A stretch of 64,000 nt of DNA from Druceiella hillmani. Its lineage: Eukaryota; Arthropoda; Insecta; Lepidoptera; Hepialidae. Position 1 is the first letter of the stretch. Every line of letters starts with the position of its first letter. The stretch lies in contig JAYKKI010000003.1 of NCBI GenBank assembly GCA_039881145.1, positions 8,453,501 to 8,517,500 of the forward strand, read 5' to 3'. Below, in pieces: positions 13,325 to 24,520 of the stretch. The notes beneath the pieces were generated by a model, which saw only the letters and a program-made list of their open reading frames with translations, was not told the origin of the DNA and ran no database searches. Position numbers and translations under genes: made by a program.

Positions 13325-13860
13325 CGTCTTCTAATCTCTCTAAAAGTTTGGTAATTAATAATAAAATTGATATGGGTCTATAGTTAATTATGTTTTGTTT
13401 AGATCCATTTTTATGCACAGGTGTTATTAGCGCTTTTTTCAATTTGTAGGAAAAGTCCCATGCTTTACACATTTCTTAAACAAGAGAGTCAAAGGAATGC
13501 ATATGGTATCGGTGGTATATTTGAGGAAGGCTGGTTTAATTTTATCTGGTCCTTAGCCTTTGTACAAATCTAATGACGTAAACATTTTTAAAACATCTGC
13601 AACCTTAAACGATATGGACGATAAGCTGACGTCATTTAAATTACTAGTTTGGCATGTTTTCAACATTTTTGATGAATTTGTTTATGTCTGGATCAGTGGG
13701 CTCGAAAATTGACTGAATGAACTGTGAGAACTTTGACAAATTTCGTTCGGGTTATTACTGGTACTTTCACCGGATGACATAGTTGATGGATAGCTATTTG
13801 TTTCATGTAGTGAAGAGACATAAGACCACAATCCTTTAAGGTTTTTCTTTATGATTTTCT
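13325..13860 (-). pseudogene. LINE reverse transcriptase N-terminal part (broken)
   Basis: Minus-strand translation, with several stops and shifts, gives 'KKNLKGLWSYVSSL', then 'LYKG*GPDKIKPAFL', 'PLTLLFKKCVKHGTFP', 'KKALITPVHKNGSKQ' and 'NYRPISILLLITKLLER'. These are the consecutive opening motifs of the Jockey/CR1 RT domain. At least three in-frame stops are present. The sequence ends just after the 'KLLER' block, well before the catalytic motifs. It joins the upstream frame ending at 13849 with a few bases of overlap. Confidence 0.8.
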
Positions 13861-14403
13861 ATGGGTTTGCAACACGTGACTGCAACGTTGCTTAGACAAG
13901 CGCTTGAATCGATATCGAAGCTCTGAAAATTCATTGCAGGAAGAAATTCTGCGATAAGTTGTCCATTTCAACCATTCAACCAAACCAGACAGGATATACT
14001 GCATTATTATATATGGATTATACTGCAGTTTATCCATTCGACAACTGTAATAAGTGAGGGTCAGGGTGAAAGACCGTAGCTTAATATCAATACTTTGCAT
14101 CGCCTGATTTAAATTAAACTGCCAGTCGTTTTTTAGTGTATCAAATTTTGAATCTATGTACGCGATCAAAGTAGTAGTGTCAATAATTGTTGTTGAAGGG
14201 ATTTTCCTAACATTCGTGTCAACATCCGAGTGGTTGGTATTACTCTGGTTCGCAATGTCATTTTTATTGCTAACAACCGGTGGCGAGTGATTCATGTTAG
14301 AACCCGTAGGAATTGATGGAATGCGTCCTGTAGATGGCGTGAGCATAGCAGCAGTCAACGCGAGGAATGGTGCATCTCCAATCTGTTCTTCTTGCTGGCT
14401 CAT
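13849..14403 (-). pseudogene. LINE ORF1-like start fused to endonuclease-RT linker
   Basis: A 184-codon open frame starts at 14403 (ATG). Residues 1-110 are Ser/Thr/Asn-rich and end in a possibly coiled segment (IDSKFDTLKNDWQFNLNQAM), as in LINE ORF1 proteins. The C-terminal ~50 residues (NEFSELRYRFKRLSKQRC) match the linker before the RT domain of Jockey/CR1 ORF2. The zinc knuckles of ORF1 and the whole endonuclease are missing, so this is a deletion fusion rather than a real protein. An overlapping frame at 14297-14509 is a shadow. Confidence 0.6.
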
Positions 14404-14765
14404 AGCGGGTTTTGATTATTGGGTTTAACAAGACACACCTCAACTTTGCACGAGGCATGGTCCCAATAGAAATGATATTGCTAAGAATATTTACTGCAGA
14501 TAATACCACCTTTATCTAATATGGTCACATTGCATTTACCATACAGCTTCATATCAATTCTTATTATTGTGATTCTTGTCAGTAGTAAAAAAGCGAGCGC
14601 GCTTACTGGTCTCGAAGCCGGTTTGTCCATGGACAAACGAGTGGGTGACGCATTGCGTCACGCGTGCGGTTTATGGAGCGGCGAATAGCAGCGGGCAGTA
14701 CAGCAGCGAGTAAATGCAAACAAAGCGTTGCTTGTTTGTGAACAAGTTTCAGTTTGCACTCGATA
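14404..14765 (-). promoter_or_regulatory. GC-rich 5' region of the LINE, with palindromes
   Basis: From 14590 to 14765 the sequence is markedly richer in G+C and CpG than its surroundings. It holds a perfect 18 bp palindrome, gtttgtccatggacaaac (14621-14638), and a second, gtgacgcaTtgcgtcac (14645-14661). It lies immediately upstream of the LINE ORF, where Jockey-type elements carry an internal RNA polymerase II promoter. The promoter role is inferred from position only. It could instead belong to an older separate insertion. Confidence 0.4.
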
Positions 14766-15228
14766 CCTAGGTTCAAATTTTAAATCACCCACTTTTGTAT
14801 CAATATTTAATTAATAAAACACTGTCGCTGTATCACACAGACATTAATGATTTTTAAAGCTATTATTAATATTATTTTTGTATTAATTATGAACTAAATG
14901 CGACTTTAATAATTCACTAAAACTTAAATAATTAATTTAGGTCTCTTTATAACAAACAATATAATTTGAAGTTAGTATTGATTTATTTTAACACGAGCTG
15001 TCACATTTACGACAATACCACTGAAGGTTGGATTAGAACTGAAGTTCTGTGTTATTGTTTTATGTCTAGTTTTAAAATATTTTTAACTTTGTAATATTTT
15101 GAAAAAAGTCGACAAGATTACTCGATATTATTCGAATTCGAATTTAAGACAAGAGACTTTTCCTTTATAAATCGCTCGGTAGAATTTGGTTAGCTTAGGC
15201 TGTCGCCCCTTTTCAGTTAGATTGTCTC

Positions 15229-15257
15229 TTTTCCGTATGTCCTAGACATACGGAAAA
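15229..15257. repeat. 13 bp perfect hairpin beside a (TA)n tract
   Basis: ttttccgtatgtc (15229-15241) pairs perfectly with gacatacggaaaa (15245-15257) around a 3-base loop. The (TA)n tract begins 5 bases later. It may be the tip of a palindromic element. Confidence 0.6.
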
Positions 15258-15259
15258 AC

Positions 15260-15262
<3 letters not shown>

Positions 15263-15300
<38 letters not shown>
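15263..15300. repeat. (TA)n microsatellite
   Basis: An uninterrupted TA run, followed by a degenerate 'tgtatatgtatgtatc' flank. Confidence 0.95.
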
Positions 15301-15307
<7 letters not shown>

Positions 15308-16950
15308 GTATGTATCTATATATAGGTGTTTTCCTTAATATTTAAACAGCAAATTTTGTGTTAATTAAAGAAGAACATAGTTTTTTAAATTAACCTTAGT
15401 TTGAATATTTAAAGAGACATTCAAAAAAGTTCGTCCTGCTGAAGATATAATGATAAAGGCCCATTCTTCACCAGTGTGATCATAACTTTTGGAATAGCTG
15501 CGTAAAAGCAGGGGTGACGATATTTATGTACATTCATAATAAGCATTATGATACTAAACATCATAGGATAAGAAAATCATTCATTTCAGTTTCATTATTC
15601 AAATGATCATGAAATAATGTTCATTAATACCGTGAAATATATTTTTCAGTCATATAGCATAGTATAAGAGTTATCAAAACAATAATTAACAAAAACAAAC
15701 ACTAATACTCCAGAAAATCGTAATATCGTTGAATGCAAATTTAAAAACCACACGGTAAATTCAAAGTGCGCCGTTTGACTGTTTGTTGTTCACAATCAGT
15801 TTGTATGATCCAAAAACTGACGTATAATTATCGATTACAATTTTGATAAGCAAAAAATGTTTCTATTAATAAAGACAAAAAAAACCAATATAAAATTATT
15901 CTTTAAAAATTACAACCTTATATTTTTTCTTGAAATCAACGAATTACTTCCATAATTTTACAAACTAAATGTTGCACAGTATGAAGACAGTTTCTTACCA
16001 TTGTTTATGTAACGTTAAAAGCTACATTCCGCATAGGTAATGACAAAACTTATTAAAGAATTATCTTTTCTAAATCTTTGCTTTGTAGGATTCCTTGCGA
16101 ATCTGGTGTAATCATAATATTTATATGAAACCTCTTATGCATACATGCTTAGTAAATGTATCTAACCTAAAGTATCTCTACACAATATTCAAAATGCGAA
16201 AAGATTACCATACCGTACTAGTGATAAAAAATAAATAATGTAACGCAGCTTTGTAGCATCTGGATATTTTGTTTTGCGTACGTATCTGCCGTTTGGTTTT
16301 GCGTTTTAAAACAAGGAATAATTTATAATTGGTTGGTATATAGTAAGAGATTTACGTTAGCCAATCCAATCTAGTCCACGTGAAGTATTAGCTAATAGAA
16401 AGCGTTGAAAGTATTACCATACCCCACCCCCTTTTATCATGCTATACTCGTTAAAGTAACCTTTTCTCAGTAAAGATGCAGGACATTGCTTGAAACGCCT
16501 GTGTGGTTCTCATGTTTGAAGTAGGAAAATATTTTCATTAGGAAAATAAACTGTATAACTAAAATGTAGAAATTTAATACCTTCGTCTGTTACACCGTTT
16601 AAATAAATTTTAAATTATTGTTTTATCGATGCTACAATTTACTATGTATAGGCAAGAATCAGAATCTAGTCAGAAAGATTATAGTTCAGAATTTAATTCT
16701 ATCGATCAACCTGTGAAGAGATTTTACGTGAGCAAAATTTTAATACAATTAATAGAAATACTCAAATTGTTGAAAAAGTGATTAACTAATTGTACGTGAT
16801 GGGTGAGTACATTAGCAATTATTTTATTATGTTTTTAATAGTCATGTTTCATGTCATTTTACAAATAAATTAAATTCAATATTTAGGTATGTAATGACGC
16901 GGATATAGTGAAATAACAATCAGCTATTCGATAAATTGAATAATATAGAA

Positions 16951-17040
16951 AATGTAGTGGTATGGCTAGCGTGGGCTCTGTGCCTGCATTAGCGGCTTGC
17001 CAAATCTCCGGGTAAACACCATACCCTCGGGGTGAGTATT
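16951..17040. other. GC-richer patch with 7 bp terminal complementarity
   Basis: ggtatgg (16959-16965) and ccatacc (17019-17025) could pair, enclosing 53 bases that include 'tggctagcgtgg', which resembles a tRNA A box. No proper T arm or B box is seen, so this is not called a tRNA. It may be a decayed tRNA-related SINE. Confidence 0.25.
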
Positions 17041-20000
17041 CGGTGTGTTAAAAAGAGTTATGTATAATGCTTTTTTTTTGCACTAAATTAGAAAAAGGAC
17101 GTGTTTTACGTTTTATTTCAACGAAAATTTATTCCTTTATAGCCAACGAATAGCGTCTTTCTTTTTCCGACATCTATTCTTGGACACCGTCTACATTTTT
17201 TTTCGGAACAAATGGCTCATTTTATCATGAAAATGGTAGCGCCACTGCATAAGTTACAAAACAATATTTTGCGCGTATCAGAAAAAAAAATAAATGAAAA
17301 CCTACTTTGATTTTTCAAGAAGAATAAAAAAATTCTTAACAATGCATTTCATTGTATATTTTCGAATTTTTTATCAAAGCAAATATCAATTTCTTCTGAA
17401 CTGTGCTTGCAAGGTATATCTTCAATAAATTTACTTGCCATCTTTATTCTTAATAAAGATCAATACTGTTGGAATATTTGCATTATTTAATGACTCAATA
17501 ATGTAACAATGTGGTCGGTGTCATGTACACGAGATGAGGAAGCGGTTGCAAATGTCCATATGCACAAATGACGCATTTGGCAATATTAATGATATTTTCA
17601 GGATAAAACTGTCTGCTGAATGAAAACTCCAAGAGTAAATAGAGATTTTTAAATTGCAATACAGATAAAGATGTAGAACGAGCTGTGGGAAACATAACAG
17701 TTACAGCGACGATAGGTTCTAGTACCATTAGGATGGGTTTTCATGTCTTGAAATTACCTAGTTCTAAGTTTTGTGATAATCTTGCTCACTCGCACATGCG
17801 CACACTCGCATAACGCACACGCGCACACTCGCATAGGCGCAAACGCGCACACGTCCACACACACGTCCACACAAACGCACACACACACACACACACATAC
17901 AAACATTGTGAAATTCTCAATACTTTTAAGCTTGATATTTTAGTTTCATTACGTATAACTTGATAAATTTTAACTTTTACTTCTCTTTAGTATTTCTGAT
18001 TAAAACATATGTTCTTAGGAATATTGTATACGAATCACAGCTTCTTAAGTAATGACGTTTTCGAAATTGCCATAGTTAAATAAAGTGTTGAAAAATGGGA
18101 CATTTATAGTCCAGCAAGTCATAATTTTTAAGTGAAAAATATTAAAACCTCGATTTCTACATTGTTAAAAGAAATACTCCATCAAAGAAATAATCCACAT
18201 TTTAATAATTAGTGAGTATCCCAAATGCCGGAAAAGCAAGTTTCTCTACGTAAACCCTGAACATTTAAAAATAATTAACATATTTATTGTTCGTGGTGTG
18301 TAAAAATTTGATTGTTCTTTTCATATAAATATAAAAAAACGCCCATCTGAGTGCGACAATTTTTTTCTTCAATGATATCTCAGCTCTTGCTACTATAAAA
18401 GGAAATATTTATTATAAATAACTCAATTGTGCTGTAGAATTTTGAATCAAACATTTACGACGCTTTGCGCATTTTATTTATTCCCAAAAACTAAATACTA
18501 ATTTTCATGTCCTTGTTTTATGAGAAATAAAGAAATGCTGTGATAATTCGAATCAACGGTGCCCATTTCTGGAATTTGTATCGATTCTAATGGAATTTAT
18601 CTTGAAACCAGAAAATGATAATACAATGTTACAAATTTTGAAAATCTGCATACTTTTAATAATTTAATTTTAGGTAGAAAATATAAAATTAATCATGAAA
18701 TCAATATAATGGAAAACAAGTGAGGAAGGAAAGAAAATTTATAAAAAGTTCCTTTTTTCAATTGCTTTTACAAAAATTATTACGCCATTAATATTGTTTT
18801 AAAAATTACCCTACTTGAATTTTGAATAAAATAAGTAGCCAAAAATTTAAACGGCTTTATGCCTATTGTAATATCTTATCAAAATATATTTGAAGACTGA
18901 TTAGGTAGATAAGTTTAGATAAGAATTGTTAAGACGTCTATCGGTGTATTGGAAATTCGTCCACAAAACTACAAAAAATTTCTTCATGTTGGTAATAAGA
19001 CCGAAGTAGTTAGGTTAATTGCTTGGTAGTAGCTGTTGAAGAAGAAATATTTTCAAGAGGATTAAACCCCTTACATTCCGATTGTTTTCCTTATTGTTAC
19101 TACGTTTTCGTGACAAGTTTTCAACAATATATAACCTTTAAAAAATTTAAGTATAAAACCAATGTGCAGAGCAGTTACGGAGTTTTGCATAATAAATCTT
19201 TTCCTTAAAGGAAAGTGTAACAATTTTTTACCAAACTTCATGTAAATGTCACAATCATTTTAATGAAATAATGATTTATACGTATATGATTTATAATATT
19301 TTTGTTATATATTACATTATTGTAATTAAATACAGAGTACGTTTAAGAATACAAGTAACAATTCCTAAAGGTCATCCTAGGCTAAGTTTGACAGTCACGT
19401 TAATTTAAATGACGTAATTTAGAGGAAATTATACCCATAAAAAAGGAAAGGGTTTGGAAAACAAAGTGAGTAACTTAACCCGAATGTTAGGTAAAAGATA
19501 AGTGGAAATTTGCATTTTGTAACACGCTTTAGCATTTTATAAAATATTCCTTGATTTTGTTCTCTTATTTTTTGTGTACAAATTTCATTGGCATTTGAAC
19601 TAAGAAATACAGATTTTACTGTTCCATCAAAAGTAAGCAACGATCATTCAATTATTCACTCATACCGAAACTTGTATTGGGAATGATTTCGTTCTTATAA
19701 TTATCTGCATTGGTGAACGAAAACGTATGTAAAATATGGTCTCTATATCAAATTGGATTATGGCGTAGTGTGGTTGCTATTTATTTTATTTAATTAATGG
19801 TAAGGAAGGAATGGGAAGTGTAGAATCATATCAGTTATTTTAATTCTAAAATATATTTATAATTTTTGTAAATGACAAATTTATATTTCGGTAAATGTTA
19901 ACCAGAATTCTGTCATCAGAAAACATTTTGGAATGTAATATTCTGTAATTTTACCGTGATGGATAGATTAATCGTCAATATTCTCAATTATTCTCAAATT

Positions 20001-20049
20001 AAATACTTGAAATTAAAAAAAATCTAATTTTCTTATTATTAAACCAATC
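17041..20049. other. AT-rich non-coding stretch
   Basis: No gene recognised. It contains a (CA)n-rich tract at 17786-17897. The frames at 17495-17728 and 19419-19640 (minus) and 19023-19208 (plus) have no domain. Confidence 0.6.
17786..17897. repeat. (CA)n-rich microsatellite
   Basis: Degenerate CA/CG dinucleotides with embedded 'cacactcgca' and 'cacacgtcca' near-repeats, ending in a pure (CA)n run. Confidence 0.9.
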
Positions 20050-21720
20050 TCACAAAAATATTCACCACCTAAAAGAAATTTACCGCAATGTCAACATATA
20101 TAGAACGTTCTACGGGAGCGGTGAGGCCGGGTGACGATTTGACAACAATATCTGCTTTCCCTCAGCAAACGAGCGTATAATTTCATTCATGCCATTTGAT
20201 ATCTTTGTGTACGACCGTTGATGTGCCACTTAATGTGAGGTTAGGATCGTGGTTTTTGTTGTATTCTATCCGTATGATTGCAATATATTTAAATGTGTAT
20301 TGATCAGAGAAGATATGTTGACGACTGTAGTTATCTGTTTTGAAGGGAAACCATGAAAACTCATTTTAATTCTACAATGTACCAAAATTACCTAAAATAT
20401 TGGTATTAAATTTTAATACATAGCTCCAATAGATGCAATAAGTTGGTGATGGTGGTTCATTTAAGTAACGTAGGAATTAAATTTAAATAATCATGGATTT
20501 CGAAAAAGGTAATTAGTTTCGGAAAATTGAATTAAATACACTGATTTAAAACATCTGTGGTGTACCTTAAAATACGGTATTATTAAATATCTTTATTATA
20601 AAGTATAGTGGTGGGAGACTTTTGATTTTAAATATATCGGAAATCAATCCTTGAGAAAGCCTGATTCTCTTATTTTATACAATACATTCTTCATGTACAA
20701 ATATTTTAAAAGAAGATAAATTATTAGTCAATGAATGTAAATTCTACTTATCGTGAACCGTTTTGAAGCCTTTTGAAATAAAGTTCAAAATTATGTGTTT
20801 TGGTCTTGTAATATATATTCTAAGCGAAAGTAGGACTTACAGTTTTAAAGAATTCTGTAATTATTGAAGGAAATTACGGAGTAATATTTAATTAATTTTA
20901 TTAACCAAAATAGCTTGGAAGACTTGAATTAAAGAAAAACATATTGAAGAAATCAAACCAAAAGAGGAATGGGATAGTAGGCTATGAGGCAAGAACTGAT
21001 AAATTTTTGATAACAATAGAATAGAATAATTGACTCCTGAAATACTGTAACAATATTCCCAAACTCTGTATTTAATTATATACTTGTAATAAACAACAGT
21101 AGGTAATACATAAAAGTGGTCATATACAAGAAGGAAACATACCAGGATAATTTGGAAGAAAATGGCTCAAGATAAAGAGAGACAAAAAGCCTTCAGAGAA
21201 CAGTGAATCAAATTATCTAATACATATTTGTATACATTACAACATTAGTTTTACAAAAGTATATTTTTGTTTTGTCTTATTTTCTCGCCTGAACTACAAA
21301 CTCGTAAACGTTTATAAAATTTTGCATAGCTATACCCTATCTAATAGAAGTGGTTATATATAATTTTGTTAATTTGTTTTGGAATTTATTATTTTAAGAA
21401 TTAAGAAAGGCAGGTTTTTTTATTTTTCCGTAATTTCTTCGATTTTTTGGATCTGAAACTATTTAGCCATTTCTAATGCCAAGTTTCCATATTTAAAAAA
21501 AAATATAGTTGTCAAATTGAAAACTAGATTTTCTCTTTTCCGCATAAGCAGTGAGCAATGAGTCCGTAAAATAATATTATATTTTTACTCGTAGCTAACA
21601 TATGTTCCTTATTTATTTTTGTACTTAAGTATACATTTACACATACGGAACATTCGCAGCAGTCGAGCCTAAACTTAAGGACTTATGGAAATATTTAAGA
21701 CATATAACACTAATTAATTA
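20050..21720. repeat. Non-coding repeat unit, copy C (second half only)
   Basis: Aligns in order with 2926-4200. It begins at 'aaaatattcaccacctaaaa' (A: aaaatatttaccacctaaaa). It continues through the core block and 'tggttcattta', 'attattaaat', 'gaaggaaattacggagt' (A: gaaaggaaattatggagt) and 'gtaataaacaacag'. It ends near 'gtaaaataatattatatttt', with a weak match further on. Copy C carries several hundred bp of extra sequence after about 21180. Its left edge corresponds to the position where copy B stops matching copy A. Confidence 0.7.
20161..20236 (+). repeat. Conserved core block, copy C
   Basis: Contains 'cgtataatttcattcatgcc' and 'gatgtgccacttaatgt', very close to 3031-3105. The preceding 60 bp contain 'catatatagaac' and 'gtgaggccgggtgacg'. 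Part of this ('atgaggccgg') is also found ahead of the 38413 copy. Confidence 0.6.
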
Positions 21721-22870
21721 ATAGTCATATATGTTTCTATATTTAGACACATTTTAATTCTGGTAGGAAATAATTTGTTGAAAAAATAAAAGAACTTACA
21801 CTAAAATGAAAACTAAACTTCTAGTGGGCGCACGGTTAATTGAAATGGCCGCAGTCGCGCGTAACAATAAAGGCTTATGGGAGATGTTGAACCTCGTGTG
21901 TTGTGTGTTTATATAAATATTGAATGAAAACACACATCATAGCACTTATAACTGAAAAAAAACTATCCAAGATTTCCTAGAGAAGCAAAGAATTTAAATT
22001 TTTTAAGAAAAGTAAAATGTTATCCATGTCGCGCTTTATTATTATGACAACATTAAGGAATTTCGGAAAGCGCAGATATTTCTCTAAAATTACATATTTA
22101 TGACACGAAAACCGCTTGATATTCAAAATGTACCTAAATGTTTCAAAAGTTTCAAAGGAAGGTTGAAATTGAATATAATGTAAATTTGAATAATTATTTT
22201 TGGCGAAAGTCAGCTTGATCATGATTTCTTTTTCACATTTTAGAGCATTTTATATTCAGAGGTATAATGATAAAAGCACAAAAAAATTATTTTCTTTACT
22301 ACTCAACCTAAAATTATGAAAAAATATTGGTTTTTAAAAACCCATGCACAGTTTATAGGAAAACTATAGCAATACATAAATAAAACAAATCATTCTCTTA
22401 CTACTGAGCCAAACATCGTGGGAAAAGAGAATTAGGAAAATGAGACTGGAAATTAGAAGAAAACTGGATAATCGTGACAAATATCACTCAAATTTTTTAG
22501 CGCAAATAAAATTAATTCGTAATAAATTAGACAACAATAAAATTAATGAAAAATAAATGTCTTTCATCACGTAAGCACGTGTATGAATACAAACTTCTCA
22601 TGAAAGGCACGTCGATCTTACAAACTAATTGATATATAAATAGTTTTAAAGCAAAATTTACTGGTTTGATGATATGAATATTTATAAAAATAAAGTAGTA
22701 GTAATTGCATTTTGCATAATATTCAAGATTTATTCCTTAAAAATGTCATATACTTACCTTCTCAGGATTTTGCACCGTAAAAAAACAAATCGGGATTCTT
22801 TTTTGAGACCATCTAAATTTGTAAGAATAATATTCCTTTGAGTTATTTTTTTTTCTTCTTTTTTTGTCCA
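21721..22870. other. AT-rich non-coding stretch
   Basis: No gene recognised. A small GC-richer patch at 21820-21900 has no identifiable content. The minus-strand frame at 21977-22222 has no domain. Confidence 0.6.
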
Positions 22871-23059
22871 TAGCTAATGACCGGCGTGAAATGCCTTAAT
22901 CAATGTGTTGCTGTGGGCGCCACAAGGTTTGGAGCCTTGTCGACCATTCTTTTCCATAACTCGCAATCATTGGTGGTAATTTTAGCTTCTTTGTATTCTA
23001 GAATTATTAAACATAATGATATAAAAATGAAAATAAAAGTTGATCTTACTACTTTTACC

Positions 23060-23460
23060 AGGAGTACAGATTCTGTCCGTAGGGTTCAGTGCTCGGCCCT
23101 ATTTGTGGAATATTATATTCGATTGTATACTCGCGATACGCCTTCAAGGATGTGCTAATATCGGGTATGCGAATAACACTTTGCTGATGGTCACAGGAGC
23201 GAGCCTTTAAGAAATGGAGAAAGAAGAACAAACTCATTGACTAGACTGCATGATTGGGACACTAAGAATAAGTTCCTAAGCCCATAAAAATTTCCGAGGC
23301 TGTTCTCTTCAAGGATAAGCTGGCGAAGGAGCCGATTATAGTAATGGCTGTATCCAAGATCCAAGTACTGGACCAGGTCACATACTTGAAGCATGGTCCG
23401 CAATTTGCGGCAGAGCTTTATGCCAAAGGCGCAATTCATTGGTTAGGGACCAGGTTTGCG
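23060..23460 (+). pseudogene. R1-like reverse transcriptase fragment
   Basis: Translation across frames gives 'VQCSALFVEYYIRLYT', then 'GYANNTLLMVTGASL' at 23163-23207, then 'KISEAVLFKDKLAKEPIIV' and 'KIQVLDQVTYLKHG'. These correspond to the RT blocks around the catalytic YADD box and the downstream 'K.EAVLF' and 'VKYLG' blocks of R1/LOA-type elements. The catalytic box reads YANN, so both aspartates are lost. Frameshifts and stops separate the blocks. It is non-functional. Confidence 0.65.
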
Positions 23461-23539
23461 GGTTGTAATGGATCTTGAATTTTTGGAAGAATAATTATTT
23501 ATTAATAGAAATAGAGGTAATTTAAACATCGTCAGTACT

Positions 23540-23945
23540 CATTTTTAGTCTAGATAGACTTCCCCCGATTCTCAGGGTGAAACCATAACGTTATTTTCCT
23601 CTATATATCTGAGCGTTTGAATAAGATCTAAACCGTAACTATTTTACTTACTGTTTTAATGACACACGGCGTATTCCGCGCCAGTTTGGGTTAATTTTCA
23701 CTTAGAAATAGCGTAGCGCTTCCTGCGTTTTCGATACGTAGGACATGGATCCTGTACTGTGTCATTACGGTAAGCATGACTATACGCATAAAGTTTTATT
23801 GGTGAGCATGTGCTCTAATATTAGAGGAAAATCACGCAGGGTTTTAGAATAAAGTACCTTTATTGACTGTGACTTGGCTGAGAATAGACTGATATTTGAG
23901 TCATTAAGGGCGCTTGCAAAATTCGTTATAAAAAAATGGAGTTAA
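23540..23945 (+). pseudogene. R1-like ORF2 C-terminal segment, copy 1
   Basis: Translation shows 'MTHGVFRASLG', matching the 'LTGHG.F..YL..F' motif before the C-terminal zinc knuckle of R1/LOA ORF2. The knuckle cysteines are largely lost. DNA landmarks are shared with 24130-24520: 'ctgagcgtttgaataa' here and 'ttgagtggttgaataa' there. Confidence 0.5.
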
Positions 23946-24129
23946 TAAATGACTAATAGAGAGGGGATAGTCATTAACTCAGTTGATTGGAACCAAAATA
24001 ATGGTAAATACGGGACACTATAAGGAAGCCTTCGAAGGTTCCATCTACAGCTATGAATGGGAATTTTACGAGTCCCTGGAGGAGCACTGAAACAATCTGG
24101 GCAGAAAGTATTAATAGTAACGCAAATGC

Positions 24130-24520
24130 CAGGTCACAGATCTAAATTGGCCTCCCTAGCCTCAACAGGCAAGACCATAAATTGTTCTTCCTTATGTATT
24201 TGAGTGGTTGAATAAAACTCTGCTCACACTCTATTATTACACTTCATTGTTTCTGACGAAGCATGGCGCCTTTCCGGCCAGTTTGTTTAGACTGGCACCA
24301 AAGGATAGCCCGAATGTTCCTACAATTTCAATATGGAGGACAGGGATAAGTTTTTGTCCATACAATGAATACGGCAATGCGCATAGAACTTTAGTAAATT
24401 AGGTGAGTAAAGTCATGTAATCTCTTTAAACGTGACATATTTAGTCTATGTGACTTGGTAGAAAGTGAACCGGTTTTTAAGATATTTATAAGATTCTTGA
24501 AAGAATGGAAATGCTAATAT
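24130..24520 (+). pseudogene. R1-like ORF2 C-terminal segment, copy 2
   Basis: The frame 24208-24402 includes 'LFLTKHGAFPASLFRL' and later 'ISFCPYNEYGNAHRTL'. This fits the 'LTGHGAF..YL.R' and 'H.LF.CP.Y...R..L' blocks of R1/LOA-type ORF2 C-termini. The first Cys pair of the knuckle is missing. It is a direct diverged repeat of copy 1, about 590 bp downstream. Confidence 0.6.

Larger units (their letters stand above)
13050..14765 (-). mobile_element. Jockey/CR1-like LINE, internally deleted
   Basis: Read on the minus strand, the order is a GC-rich 5' region (14404-14765), an ORF1-like start fused to the endonuclease-RT linker (14403-13849), the N-terminal part of the reverse transcriptase (13860-13325) and the C-terminal end of ORF2 (13295-13086). 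The catalytic YADD block and most of the endonuclease are absent, so at least two internal deletions have occurred. The 3' limit near 13050 is uncertain; no clear poly(A) tail or target duplication was found. Confidence 0.75.
14766..16950. other. AT-rich non-coding stretch
   Basis: No gene recognised. It contains the 15229-15257 hairpin and the 15263-15300 (TA)n tract, listed separately. Confidence 0.6.
22877..24520 (+). mobile_element. R1/LOA-like LINE fragments with duplicated 3' end
   Basis: Plus-strand pieces are a reverse transcriptase fragment (about 23060-23460) followed by two direct copies of an ORF2 C-terminal segment (23540-23945 and 24130-24520). The base composition is clearly less AT-rich than the flanks. 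The pieces lie in the order expected of one element with an internal deletion plus a tandem duplication, or of two overlapping insertions. The start near 22877 is a guess. Confidence 0.6.

Noticed and set aside
14297..14509. 70-codon minus-strand ORF overlapping the LINE ORF1-like frame
   Set aside because: A shadow frame; the overlapping 184-codon frame carries the LINE similarity.
16959..17025. Possible tRNA (7 bp terminal pairing, A-box-like motif)
   Set aside because: No T arm, no B box and wrong length; at best a decayed SINE.
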